64,000 nt of DNA, taken from assembly GCA_036877525.1 (NCBI GenBank), contig JAZGTH010000075.1:2174001-2238000 (forward strand), given 5' to 3'. The notes under the pieces are model-generated. The model was given only the letters and a program-made list of their open reading frames with translations. It had not been told where the DNA came from and did no database searches. Below are positions 14,204-25,756 of the stretch, in pieces (position 1 is the first letter of the stretch; each line of letters opens with the position of its first letter). This stretch comes from Chromobotia macracanthus. Its lineage: Eukaryota > Chordata > Actinopteri > Cypriniformes > Botiidae. Position numbers and translations under genes: made by a program.

Positions 14204-15270
14204 CCATATAACCCAAACAAAATTTAAATAATTTTTCCTGGTTCCACAATTCTTATTTTCAGTTAAGACAATAATGTAACCATCATATCACACAATACAA
14301 CTTTAAGTTTCATTTGCGCATACTAAATGAAACTTTTAAATGATGATTGCTGACGAACGCACCTCTCTTGATCCTCGGGCATGGATCCTGTTAAAGCTGC
14401 ATTCACAGAGGCGTTCTTTGCCCTCACACCCCGAATGAAGGGGCTGTCTTGAGTCGGTGGAGGAGAGTGTATGAGATTGTAATAGGGCTGAAGCAGCCCT
14501 GTGTAAGGTATGACTGAAGAGGGGACCTGGACATTAAGCGAGCGATAAAGGACGGGGTACATTGATGTGGGGTAGGGATACGTCAGCAGATGCTGGGGAG
14601 CACGAAGAGAGTGGAGGGCCCTGAATTCTCTGCAGTTGAAGGCCATGCTTTGAGACGGGCTAACTGAAGGCCAACAGAGGCGTGGAGGAGATGGATGTGT
14701 GGAAGAACTGGAGTTCTCTCTGGAGGAGATAACAGGCTGAGGAGACACAGGAGAGCAACTTTTCTTTTGGCTCCTTGGGTCTTCATTAGAACTTTGATTT
14801 TCAAGATGATCTTCATTCAACAGGTGACTTTTTTTGGCCAAATGAGCGTCCTCATACATTTTCTCATTGTGGAGTGAAATGAATTTTTGTTCGGTGGAGG
14901 TCTCTGGTGACCTGAGCTGGGCTTGACACTGTTCTATCAAAGACTCCATCTCCAGATACTCAGCGCCCTTCAGGAGTTCTTCAAGTTCACCTCTTGGCAC
15001 CTCCACCGATTCACTGTACACATAGTCCAGGATCTGCTTGAAGGTGTGAGGAGAGATGCTTTCTATAGCACAGCTGTATCCTGGCACTGGACCATGCTGG
15101 TTCGTTAACTGACGCTGCAGTCTCTTGCTAGCCAAAGCTAGTATTAGCGCATGGGCTTTGAATGAATGGCCCTCCACGGTGAGAAGCGTGTCGCAGAGGG
15201 TCCCCGCCCTGCGGAGCTGCTCCGTCTGATGGAGGAAAGGTACGTGCTGAGGGTTACGGATGTGAAACAT
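8160..15270 (-). CDS. zbtb32: BTB/POZ zinc-finger transcription regulator, ZBTB32-like, four coding exons
   Basis: Exons are 15270-14363, 11848-11748, 8911-8738 and 8389-8160. All junctions are GT/AG and phases agree (2, 1, 1), giving 470 aa. Residues 1-115 form a BTB/POZ domain with CDTLLTVEGHSFKAHALIL and the late helix motif FKQILDYVYSESVEV. A serine-rich linker follows, then four C-terminal C2H2 units at about 343-367, 371-395, 399-423 and 427-449. Fingers 2-4 have all four zinc ligands; finger 1 has Cys345 and Cys348 but Leu361 and Leu365 where His is expected. The tail FPPDWSLSNTYLY resembles the end of human ZBTB32, and CDTLxTV in the BTB is also ZBTB32-like. ZBTB32 (ROG/PLZP) is a nuclear repressor in lymphocytes that restrains GATA-dependent cytokine and plasma-cell programmes; that role is family knowledge. 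The start is the first ATG of the BTB exon. A splice acceptor at 15,334 suggests an upstream non-coding exon. Another BTB-ZF paralogue is possible but less likely given the aplp1 neighbour. Confidence 0.88.
10215..10256. repeat. CA microsatellite
   Basis: A slightly interrupted CA run in a zbtb32 intron. Confidence 0.95.
10741..10770. repeat. CA microsatellite
   Basis: A perfect CA run of about 30 bp in a zbtb32 intron. Confidence 0.95.
14164..14202. repeat. TA microsatellite
   Basis: A perfect TA dinucleotide run of about 39 bp in the first coding intron of zbtb32. Confidence 0.95.
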
Positions 15271-16282
15271 CTTTGCTCAGTGGGGCAGATGGGAAAATTC
15301 AAATGACATTGAGTTGAGAAATCTCATTTCAGCCTTTGGAGGAAAAAGCAGAGGTTCAGTTCAGCATGGAAACAGTGAGAATCTCTTTAAAAAGACAATG
15401 ATGCCCAACTTGGTGACTGTTCTGCATAAAAGTAATTAATCATAGTAATAATTTGAATAATATGAATTATAATGTTATAATAATATAATACAACAACATA
15501 TAGTTGGACATGAGGAACATTTGTCTGGTTTAGTGCCAATAAAGGTTCTTATTGATGAGGCATAAAGACATGAAAAGGTTTAGAAATACTGACACTGAAA
15601 CTCTTGAAGGAAAATAATGTTTTACTTAAATGACATAAAACTTTCACATTCAAAGACAAGTGAACGCTGTATCAAAATCAGAAACTGTTAAAAAGCAATT
15701 TAGTTACAGTAAATCTACATCAACACTCAAAATACCCAAGACATAACCACTGTTAAAACAAATATTTTAAATTATTGGAAAACAAAAAAAAGTGTTAAAA
15801 TTTGACATGAACTTAACTATCAGATACTATTGCATTAATAGACTATCACATATACACAGATTAAAAAGCATTAAACAACTTTAAGAAAAACATTACTGCT
15901 CTTTAACTCTAACTTTTGTAAAACATGATCAACTTAACATAAAAATTCTGAAAATTCAATTACACTATTCATTTTCCAAATCAGGAAGAAAAACAATTGT
16001 CAAATTCAAAAGAACTGTTTTCTCACGGTCATTTTCGTCATCTCACGAGAGGGCAAATGGTACAACAAACAGATGGTATTTCTCTCTAAACATCCTTTGA
16101 TAAGACACAAATCAACATCATCAGGATGATTTAATCTAAACCTGCATCACAGCCCAAGTTCAAGCTCAGGTTTAAGTCAAACCTTTCAAATGCGGCATGA
16201 ATATCTTAAACAGCTTGTGGTAGATCAAATAAAGAGCAAATGAACCTCATGCATTGACAGAGGAAGGCTACACAAACATAAA

Positions 16283-16625
16283 CCCAGCTAACAGGGAACG
16301 TTCTCAGAACATTGGCTAACATTCTTTAAAAATGTTCTCAAAATTATCAAAAACGTTTCTGTAGTAACATTAGTAAAACTTTTATAACGTTATATCATAT
16401 TAAAAACAAGTTGTTAGTGGAAAGCTTTCAAAAGTATTAGAATTAAAAAAAGTGAATTAAAAAGAAATTACAAAAATGTTTGAATAATGTTATTAAAACT
16501 AAGCAGTAACATTAATACAACGTCTAAAAAAACTGTATGTTTTGAACATTCAAAATAACTAACATTTTTGTTACTTAATGGAAATGTTAGGGAAATGTTC
16601 ATACCACCTTAACTTGTTAACTGGG
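16283..16625. mobile_element. Non-autonomous inverted-repeat DNA element (MITE), 343 bp
   Basis: It starts with CCCAGCTAACAGGGAACGTT and ends with the near reverse complement (CTTGTTAACTGGG). The AT-rich interior contains degenerate GTTCTCAGAACATT-type inverted motifs. Relatives with the same termini lie at 17,223 and 54,389. It has no coding capacity. The superfamily cannot be settled by eye. Confidence 0.7.
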
Positions 16626-17222
16626 AGGAGGTAAACATCTCACAATATAGGCTGTTCCAGTGGAGTTCAGAGTTTGTGAAAGACATTCACATAAACTAAA
16701 GAGGGATTTTCTGAACACATCAAGGTCACAACACCTCTAACCCACTTTCAGTCATCAGACAATGACAGTCTGGCCATGTTTAATCATCTCCATCTCTGAA
16801 AACATTCTCAGCCATGAGCTAGAATTACATTGTCTGAGCGGAGAGCGGAGGCGGCCGCGTCTGGGCAGGTCAAGCACTGAGGGCCTTTCGCATCATCTTT
16901 GAAATTCTGCTGTGGAAGCTTGTAAAGAAGCCACAGACCTCCTCAGAATGTGAAACTGTGACTAATGCCGGTACGCTGTATCGTAAAAGTTCAGGCTTGT
17001 TTGATAAACAATAAAAGTTATCAAAGCCGTACAGTAGGTTGGTTCAGATACACATCTACTGTAGTTGCATTGTGATGTGGTGTCTGGTGTAGTCTAAATG
17101 TAGAAGATCTCGCTCTGAGAGAAACCCAGCTAGCAGGCTCATTCCTTCATTAAAAGAGCCTGCAAAGTATCGTTTTATATAGTCCACCTTAAAAATCGAC
17201 ACATTTCAGTCCTGACAGGGAA

Positions 17223-17368
17223 CCCAGCTAACAAAGAATGTTCTCAGAATGTTGGCCAACATCTCTAAAAGTTCTCTCAAAGTTATGAAAAAAGTTTATG
17301 CAGTAATGTTAGCAGAATGTTTTTGTATTGTTATACATATCTTAAAACGTTATTCTTTAGTAATCAGT
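17223..17368. mobile_element. Partial copy of the CCCAGCTAAC inverted-repeat element
   Basis: The left terminus CCCAGCTAACAAAGAATG and the following GTTCTCAGAATGTTGGCC match the start of the element at 16,283. The right terminus is not recognisable, so the end is approximate. Confidence 0.55.
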
Positions 17369-18037
17369 GGGCTAAAATAGTACATGCTGAAAAATGAATG
17401 GGCCCTTCTTTGACAAAACAGTAAAATAAGATGTGGATCATTTCAAATGCAGATATCTGGAATGAAAACAGAATAACATCAACCTGTTGTTTGTTTTCTC
17501 TATCGAGCTAACGAAAGCATATCAAATACATACAAAAGCAAATCGCTGATGCGATCACTGTTCCTCAACGTGATGGATTGTACGGAAAAAATCTGTACTG
17601 AGATGACGATATTCAACGTTTGAATTACTAGAACTGATGCTAAACTGGTTTAAAGTGAGACACATGCGCACAAACACACACTTTGCAGAGCATGAAAAAT
17701 GATTACTGTTGTATTATTCCAATGCAACAAAATATTGCTGAATGCATCTTTTTCATAATCTCCAGTTATGAACGCTTGTCACATAAGGAGTAGTTTCCAG
17801 TTCCTGCTTTCATAATGAAGGTGTTCAGGAATCAAATACTGTAACAGAATTGACTCCAGACAGACTTCTTAGCTGGTCTGTTATGAGTTTGTATTAGCAT
17901 TAACTTGTCTTTACAAACCCTGATGAGTCACGTTTCATGTTGCAATATTAAAAGCCAATACAAGTCAAATTACTGTATTAATAATTTGAGCCATAGTATG
18001 AAGAAAAAACAAATGAACCCTAGAATGCATAACTAAC

Positions 18038-18042
18038 TGTGT

Positions 18043-18080
<38 letters not shown>
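18038..18080. repeat. GT microsatellite
   Basis: A GT dinucleotide run with one early interruption, about 43 bp. Confidence 0.95.
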
Positions 18081-18082
<2 letters not shown>

Positions 18083-19343
18083 CTAAACTATGGTGGCTCC
18101 CAGGTGACTTATTTACAAGGTTACATAATCTAAATTATAAATAAGTTACTTTCATGAACATTAACATGATATTTATATATAAAAATTAATATATACTTAC
18201 ACACACACACACACATATACATAAGGCCTCCATCCACAGCACACACTTTGAGGCTGGGCTTTACAGAAGTCATTGGATGTACACAGGGATGTTTTAACAA
18301 AACTAAACTATTAAATATACAATATATATTAAAAATGCAGCATATTTATCAAAAAATCTAAAATATTTTATATATAGATAGTGTATGCAGGAAAGAGGAC
18401 AGAAATTATAAATCCTGAACACAGAAAAGACAAGACCGTATGTAAACATGACACTTTAAAATTACTGTAAAATTACTGTAGCATTTTAACTGAAATGCTG
18501 ACTGAAACATTATCACATGACCCAGTAATGATTACCGTTTACAAAAGTTTTGCTAAACTGTTTCTAAGAAGGATTTGTGATGTTTGATATTAGCTAGTCA
18601 TTGCATCAGAAGACACGTCATCTGTTTGTATCCTTTCTTCACCCACTTCGTCTGAAAACCGAGTGCAGCTGAATTCTCAGTTTAGCATGAGAATCAGAAG
18701 AATGAAACCGATTCAATGACAATTCTGACTAATGACTAACAATTTCAACTACACCAAAAACTGCAAACCGAGCGTCACAAAGAGTGACTGACTTACCTGT
18801 CCCGCAGGCCTTTGGATACGTAAAGGTGAGCACTTTTAATTTAAAAACAGAAGTTATGCAGCATGCTGTCATCAAATTAAAATCTTCTCTCTTCTTTGTA
18901 CAAAGACACAGTAATAAAATGCCAAATTTACTGTCCTACAACAGGCACTGGCCCAGGTCACAATAATCTACACTGTCTGCGAAATGTCGCTCACCTGTAA
19001 AGATGAATCTACAGGTTGCACATTAGACACTTTTCCAAGAGTCTAAATACAGACAGTAACTTCATAAACTTCATAAACTGCAAAAGTGCATCTGTCAGAC
19101 CCACAGAGAGAGAGACAAAGTCACAGCGAGAGGAAGAGTAACAGGGGGAAAACCTGCCTGCTGTGACATCCTCTCAGACCTGTGAGGTGAAGACCTCGAC
19201 ACATGAGCTCATGGACAACTGCACGAATGCTTTGATAATCAAAAGATATTTTCCAGAGAACAAGACACTAAATGATGGGGGAAAGAGAGAGAGAGAGATA
19301 AGGAAAATAAAGAACAACTTGACTCAGAAACTTTCAGACGTAC

Positions 19344-19490
19344 CTGAGTGCTCAAAGTAAAAGCTGCGACCTAGAGTGATCATGTGCACAGACGCAGTTA
19401 CACGTCAGTTATGACCTCGACCGCCGGTGCCATCGACCACCTCAAGCCAGCCCCTCCCCTTTCATCTCACTCATCTGTGATTGGTCTTCC
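19344..19490 (-). promoter_or_regulatory. Candidate zbtb32 promoter and first non-coding exon
   Basis: Read on the minus strand, a CCAAT box (TGACCAATCA-type, plus 19,478-19,486) is followed by a GC box (AGGGGAGGGG, about 19,451-19,460) and a CRE-like TGACGTG at about 19,401-19,407. After these comes a transcript-like segment ending in CACTCAG and then GTACGT at 19,343, a near-perfect donor. Box order and spacing fit a TATA-less promoter with a first exon of roughly 60 bp that splices to the acceptor at 15,334. No transcript evidence is available. Confidence 0.4.
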
Positions 19491-22400
19491 TTTTTGCCTT
19501 TCTGTCACCATGTCTTTTCTATAGAAATCTAGTGTCTCTGTATGGACTGATCCATCCATCTAAACCAGAAGACTCTAAAATTAGTTCAATTCAGCAGATA
19601 TGGCCAATGGGCTACACGGGGTAAGACAGTGTTGGAAATAACCGAGTCGTTCCCGTTACACATTCTGTAACAAATGTGCTCGTGTTGTAATTTATAGAAT
19701 TAACAGATGTGCATTGGATATATTTCAGAAATATGCTCTGGTCATTCTCAGGAACTTAAAATGAGCATAACTTGAGTATTTACAAAATGTTTCAAAATGA
19801 GTGTCTAACGGGATGGGACCTAACAGAAAGGAAATATCAGACTCATTTCTGTAATTTATCAGACAGGATACAGTGAGACAAAACATCACAGAATGTACAA
19901 ACTCCAAAGCTTACTTGTTGATATTTGTTGTGTTCCCACCAAACGTTGTCAATTACTGAAGCATGATGTCATTGAAGACCTGCCTTTAACAAAAAACTAA
20001 AGGATGGAAAACAACTGATGAAGTAAACAATATTAAAAACAACAAAACATGTTTTAATACTTTTAAATGTTTGATTAGAGTAAGATACATTAAAAACCTC
20101 CCGGATTCAGGCAATTCTTAATATGAGAAAATGAATATCATTTCCAAACTTGTTAGTTTAAGTTTAACGTTTTATGAAATTGTTAATTATATTAGGAAAA
20201 ATGTTAGGAATAGGAAAATGTACTATATAGTTACTGTAATATCTCTAATAACTCGAACTAACATTACAACTCAGAAATAGAAAGGCACTTGAAACTAGCA
20301 GTGTAATTAATTCACAAATGTCTTTGTGGGTCCTGCGTTATGAAAATGTTGTTTCAAAAGGCTCAAACTGGTGATAGCTAAGATTTTCCATCATTGACAC
20401 ACCTTTCTTTGCTATTTTTTTAATCAACTGCCCACACTTGCCCATGTACCACAATAACAAAATACCAAGTTATGGAAAACAGCCAGTTGGAGACAAAATG
20501 AAGGGCGTGATGAAGAGATATAAGCAGTTACTTTGGCAACAACTGAAACTGTTGGAGATCCATCTCTCCTCACATCTCTTCACCTCCTCAGAAACATCCA
20601 TCCTCTAAACAGCTCACACATCGGTGTCCAGTCCTCACCTCTGTGCCACCACAGCCATGATATCATCAACAATTTGCAAAAGTAACTGCACACCAGCAGC
20701 TCAACACTGCATATAAAAATCATTCTGTGAAAATGAAAGTGAACATAACCTGTCATCTGAATGCAGATTCAACAAAAACAAACTATGAAATGTTACACTT
20801 ACCTCACAGTGGTGAAATGTCTGTTGTTTCTTTCTGATGGTGTTGTTTTCTGTAATCATTCAGTGTCTAATTTCTCCCCTAGCTTAGCTTGTTCTTTTTG
20901 GATCTAAACTCACACTGTTTTAATCTTGTTTGGATCTTCACCTTTGGCATTTGTTGGTTTTCTCTTCTCTTGAATTTGACCCTCTTTTCATTCTGTGTCT
21001 AATTATTAGCTTACTTCACCTTGAGTCTGTGCTTATTTAAGGAGCTTGTGTGTGTTGTGGTCCTGTAGTTTAATCCTGCTGAGAAAGGTTAAGGCTTGTA
21101 TTTATTTTCTTTTGGCATTTTATTTTTGCTGTTCTTGACCTCATTTCGGTCTTTTATTTTTAGCATTGTTATTGGCTGTAGACTCGGTTTATTTTTAAGT
21201 TTATTTTGTTACAGAGCTGTCTGTGTTCTGTCTGTCATTCCTGACACACCAAGACTCTGGAAGGACATAATGAATCAAAGCAACCACATGACTTAAATTA
21301 CATAGTCTATTGTGTTGAAAGTCTGTCTACTGGCCGTTTGTTTAGCAGTTACTGCTGTAATGGTCCAGTAATTTACAGACTGACTCTCCCATCACCTTTT
21401 AAAAGAAATGTCAAGTTTTGCATACTGTATGCAACGGTTGTCACTGCCATGTCAACAGGGTGATGCACAGTGAAACTGAACAACAGTGACTGAAACCCCT
21501 TCAGAGAAAATAAATTACCTTGAAGAGACACTAACTTCACCTCTGTTCCTCTGATGTGTTTTTATAAGAGGGTGTCCCCACCACTGCAGCTCTACACGGC
21601 AATGTGTTTGACCTGCAGTGATGGTCTGTCTATACCTGTGTCTCTTACTGAACTGTTCAAGGTAAAACGTTTGAGGATCTATTTATTTTGCATTAGGAAA
21701 AATGCTAAAAATAAAATTATTTCAGTGGTACAGTGGTCTATGGAACTGAGTGCACATGGGCAAAGATGGCAACACGCAGGTCATTTATCTGCTAAAAGTG
21801 AATTATATTGGAGTTTATTAACGGCTTCAAACTTAACAGATAAACACAAAACCGATTTTAATTTCATGGTTTCTTTAAATAGGTCAGGTTAGAGACTATT
21901 TATAAGGAAAATACTCTTTACGTGAAATGAGGCCAATTCAGAACATTCACCAGATGTGTAACAACCACAGAGATGATGCAATTGAAACTTTAACCAATAC
22001 AGTTGCATGTATGTTAAAGCATTTTCATTGTGTGTGTCATACAACCAAACATGATAGAGAGAGCAAAGGAGCTGAATTAACAAGACTCACGAAAGTTAGT
22101 GAAAGAAAAATCCCAAAATTATCCAGCAATTCTGGAATGACTAATCTTATCTCACAGGAAAATGCTGTATGAATTCATATGATGTGTATCATACAAAAAC
22201 ATACGATTTATAGAAAAAAGCAAGCATGCGGGTCCACCACTAAACCGTTACTGGGGTACAAGCAGATTGTATAAAAAGTACAAATGAGATTGTATGAATT
22301 CATACACATTAGCTATCAATTCACTAAAAAACACTGTTGAAAAAACAGTGGAACATTTCAGCCTACAGTTTTCATGATTCATTCACCTTTCAGTGTGGTT

Positions 22401-23139
22401 ACTTGCTTGTCGAAGTCAAATCACTCCGCCTCCGAATTCTGATTTTGCTCTCTGATGTGGCCTGAGTTCCTCCTCCTCAACTGTTCAGAATTCAGGAGAG
22501 AATAACATAAACGCACAGTAAGTTTTTCACCTCTTTGACAAAACCATTTATCATTCATGTTCCTAGTACAAACAGAGCAGGATATTCACTGAGGGTTTGT
22601 TTAGATCCAAACCACACGGGACACACACTGAGAAAGTATTTTAGGAAGTAACATCTAAATGAACATTGTTAAAATATTATTTAGCGTGACTGAAACAATC
22701 TTTACACCGATTGTATCGGTTATTGACTATAACTATAAAAATAGCAACACAGCTTCAAGGAGAGCTGACTTCTCTGCGATCGGCCTTACAAAAATCACAG
22801 CAGCACTTACCTTAATAAGCACACATTTATAGCTCCAATAAAGGTTTCAGTGTGCACAATGCTTTTAAATGTCACTGTAGGTACAACCAGAGAGCAGAGA
22901 CCGCCGGTGAAGTGTGTAAAGAGGGCTTGAGATTAATATCAAAAGTCAGCACTTCCACACTCGTGTTTCTGACCACTGAGTCACTCTGAAATAACCTGCA
23001 TCACCTGTGAATGCATATGTGTGAATTTGTGTGGATTAGTGTGTGTGCATATAAAATTGAGCAGAGATCTTCTGAGCAAATCTTTCTGGACTTCTCTGCC
23101 GTTCTAACTAACTTGTTTTGTTAAAATACAACAGATTTG
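19491..23139. other. Intergenic stretch, no feature supported
   Basis: I read both strands and found no exon with splice support or protein-like composition. Short open frames such as 21,554-21,892 have no recognisable domain. Confidence 0.6.
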
Positions 23140-23300
23140 TTTATATTTACATTCACCTTTACATTTTTATGCATTTGGTAGATGCTTTTATCCAAAGTGA
23201 TATACAGTGTATTCAAGTTATACATTTCATCAGTACATGTATTCCCTGGGATCGAACTCACAGCCTTTGCACTGCTAACACAATTCTCTACCTGTTCATG
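23140..23300 (-). mobile_element. tRNA-derived SINE, minus orientation
   Basis: On the minus strand it has a box B-like segment ending in GATCCCAGGGAAT, then a spacer, then a tail related to CACTTTGGATAAAAGC and CTACCAAATGCAT. Related copies are at about 24,955, 31,355 and 59,995. These head and tail motifs are typical of fish tRNA SINEs (family knowledge). Confidence 0.65.
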
Positions 23301-24954
23301 CAGCAATGTTATACATCATATACTGTATGTCCTACTCGAAGCGTTACAGAAATGTTTTTACAACATTGTTAACTGGAAGAGTTAGCATTTCTAAAAAGGT
23401 TTTAGAGATTTCTAATCTCTAAATATATTCTCTTGATATCATGAAGGTTGACTTGAATTTGACTAGGTGGTAAGTATCTACTTAGCAACCCAGAACACCA
23501 TATCAGTTACCTAGTAACCACACAGCAACATGCACACCTTCAGAAATCGACACCCTGTCAGCTACCTGCAACAAGCTAACATCATGAGTTTTTGTACAGG
23601 TTTTGTACAGGTCAAATTTTCTTTCGCAATATCCAGTTACTTTTATATTCAGTGATAAAGAGAAATACATATACATAATGTACATAAATGAAAACATTGT
23701 TGGACACATTAGTGGATTAGATTATAATCTCATACCCTCTGCAACAGTTGTGAGGAGCTGATGTACAAAGTCACAAGGCACAGATATTTCATTAATATTT
23801 CATTTAGTACAAAATCGATCTGTTAGATGATGTCACTTTTGCATTAATCTTTAAGACCTTAAAGGGGACCACACAAGCAGATGAGCTCTGAACTGATAAT
23901 CTGTCACAAAGTTTAAACTAAATGGGTCACTGTTTACAATGCTGCAGCAGAGTTGACACCATCAAAACATATATATGAAACAAAAAAGTATATATGAACA
24001 GAAAGCAACCAGTCAAATGTCAGGCGGCCCCTCAAGGGTCCTTTAAGTGGCCTCTGATTCTGCAGTGGCTCATCAGTTCTTAGAAACATTTGCAGCCATG
24101 TGAGGACACACTCACTATCCTAACTGAGCTAAAGAACATGTATAGAGCAGGACTGCCTTGTTAGTTTAATGCTTTTAAATTATGAGTATTTTTTGCATAA
24201 CAGTATAAATATGTTATTAAACCTCGTTAGGCAAACAAGCCTGCCTGGGACAAAACTAGTTTTGAAAAATAGTTTTCTTTCAAAATGACTAAGGCTTACA
24301 CAAAATGCATGAATGACAAGCAGTTCCTGGCTCACAAGACAGATCAGTATAAACACAAGCCAGTCATAAAAGCAACGAACATCGAGAGTTGTGGTCAAGA
24401 GTGAGAAAGACAGAGACTGTAGAAGGAGAAAACAAGAAAACAGACACTGAGCACAGAATGTGTCATGAATGAATGCTGAATGGGAAAGTCTCCAGCTGCG
24501 GTTTATCATGAAATTCGCTGTAATTTGTGGCATTGAAGCAGTGAGGAGAAGATACTAATGGACTTTAACTTGGTTACTTGTCAGAAATACCAGCGTACAA
24601 GTGTGACGACAAAAATGCAGTTTTCCATTCCATGCAGCAATGACCATGTTTCTTCATACATATTTTGAGGTTGTCTGCGTGTGGCGTGGCCTCATCTTCA
24701 GGTGAAATGTCATAAGTGTATGTGTAGTTCCTGCTGACTTACAGATGTCACAGGTCTGAACTTTGCACTGCACTATTAGATGAGTGGTGAACATCTAGAG
24801 ATAATTACTGGATCTTTGTGTTTAACATGATCAGCATAAACCATACAATATTCTGACTGTAGATCAGAATTGTTTTCTACCTAAAAAACTACCTTCCCAA
24901 TTTATGTTCCTGAGACTTATGTGATGTTTTGCTAATGTGCTAATTTGTTCAGTA

Positions 24955-25028
24955 TGTGTGTTCCCTGGGAATCGAACCCACAACCTTGGGTGCTGCTAAC
25001 ACAATGCTCCACCAACTGACCTACAGAA
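24955..25028 (-). mobile_element. tRNA-like SINE head, fragment
   Basis: On the minus strand it has a tRNA-like head with GTTCGATTCCCAGGGAAC (box B, plus strand read in reverse), preceded by a short segment with GTTAGCAGCAC. The tail is missing. Confidence 0.6.
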
Positions 25029-25317
25029 ACCTCAAGAGTATTATACTTTAGAGGACAGAATGCATTTTTACACAGAGATAACACATTTTTTTATAACTTA
25101 TATAATGTTTATAACCTATACCTGTGACCTTTAAAGACCCAATCACTATTTATCATCGTCCCCACAGTGTGCTGTCAGTGTCAGTAATGTTTCAGGGGGC
25201 TGCCTCAGTGTATATATGCAAGTAGCTCCTGAGGTGAGTAATGCTGTCCAGTGACACAGTTTTGTGTCTTAACTTAAAGATTAAAGATGTTGTCTTTATA
25301 GTTGCCCACAATGCAGG

Positions 25318-25560
25318 GGGCAGGGGGGCAGTTGTGGCCTACTGGTAAGTGAGTCGCTTGTGATCAGAAGGTTGCTTGTTTGATTCCAGCGCTGGGAGGT
25401 AGCAACTGAAGTGCCCTTGAACAAGGCACCTAACCCCTGGTTGCTCAGCACTACTGTGCTGCCCACTGCTCCAGATGTGTGTGTTCACTCCTCACCAGTG
25501 ATGGTTAAATGCAGAGGTCACATTTCGGGTATTGGTTACCATATCTGACAAATATGTCAC
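25318..25560 (+). mobile_element. tRNA-derived SINE of a second family
   Basis: The head has box A-like GTGGCCTACTGGTAAG and box B-like GGTTGCTTGTTTGATTCC. The body contains CCCTTGAACAAGGCACC and CTGTGCTGCCCACTGCTCC, a block common in fish SINEs, and GGTCACATTTCGGG. The order head, conserved body, short tail fits a nearly full-length SINE of about 240 bp. Confidence 0.7.
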
Positions 25561-25756
25561 TTTCAATGCAACGTGTGACTGTAATTCCACCAACGTACGT
25601 GAGGGGGTTGTGGCTGTTGTGGATTTTTCTGCAGGAAATAATTGTTTTTCTCTTTTTTAGATAACTCTCCATTTAGCATGAAACACCTGCAGTGCATCCA
25701 CTCCAACCCCCAGATGCAGCATTGAGTTTCTTGTTCCTCAGAAAGCACATCCTGAA

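Larger units (their letters stand above)
8390..14362 (-). other. zbtb32 introns (three) with microsatellites
   Basis: The introns are 8,390-8,737, 8,912-11,747 and 11,849-14,362. I see no further coding exon. They contain CA tracts at about 10,215-10,256, 10,741-10,770 and 12,367-12,390, a GTGCATGAGATGCATC-type short tandem repeat around 11,570-11,665, and a TA tract at 14,164-14,202. The small open frames here (for example 10,076-10,412 and 11,645-11,912) lie on these repeats or lack any protein-like composition. Confidence 0.75.
15334..19343. other. Probable 5' intron of zbtb32, no coding sequence seen
   Basis: The stretch lies between a good acceptor just upstream of the zbtb32 ATG (CTCCAAAG, at 15,334) and a strong donor near 19,344. 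It contains two inverted-repeat elements (16,283 and 17,223), a GT tract at 18,038-18,080, and a possible alternative donor near 18,785 on the minus strand. No protein-like open frame is present. Confidence 0.5.

Noticed and set aside
14583..14816. 77-aa minus frame inside the zbtb32 first exon
   Set aside because: It is an alternate frame of the real BTB exon.
21554..21892. 112-aa plus-strand open frame
   Set aside because: No homology, no codon pattern, no splice signals or promoter; length is expected by chance in 64 kb.
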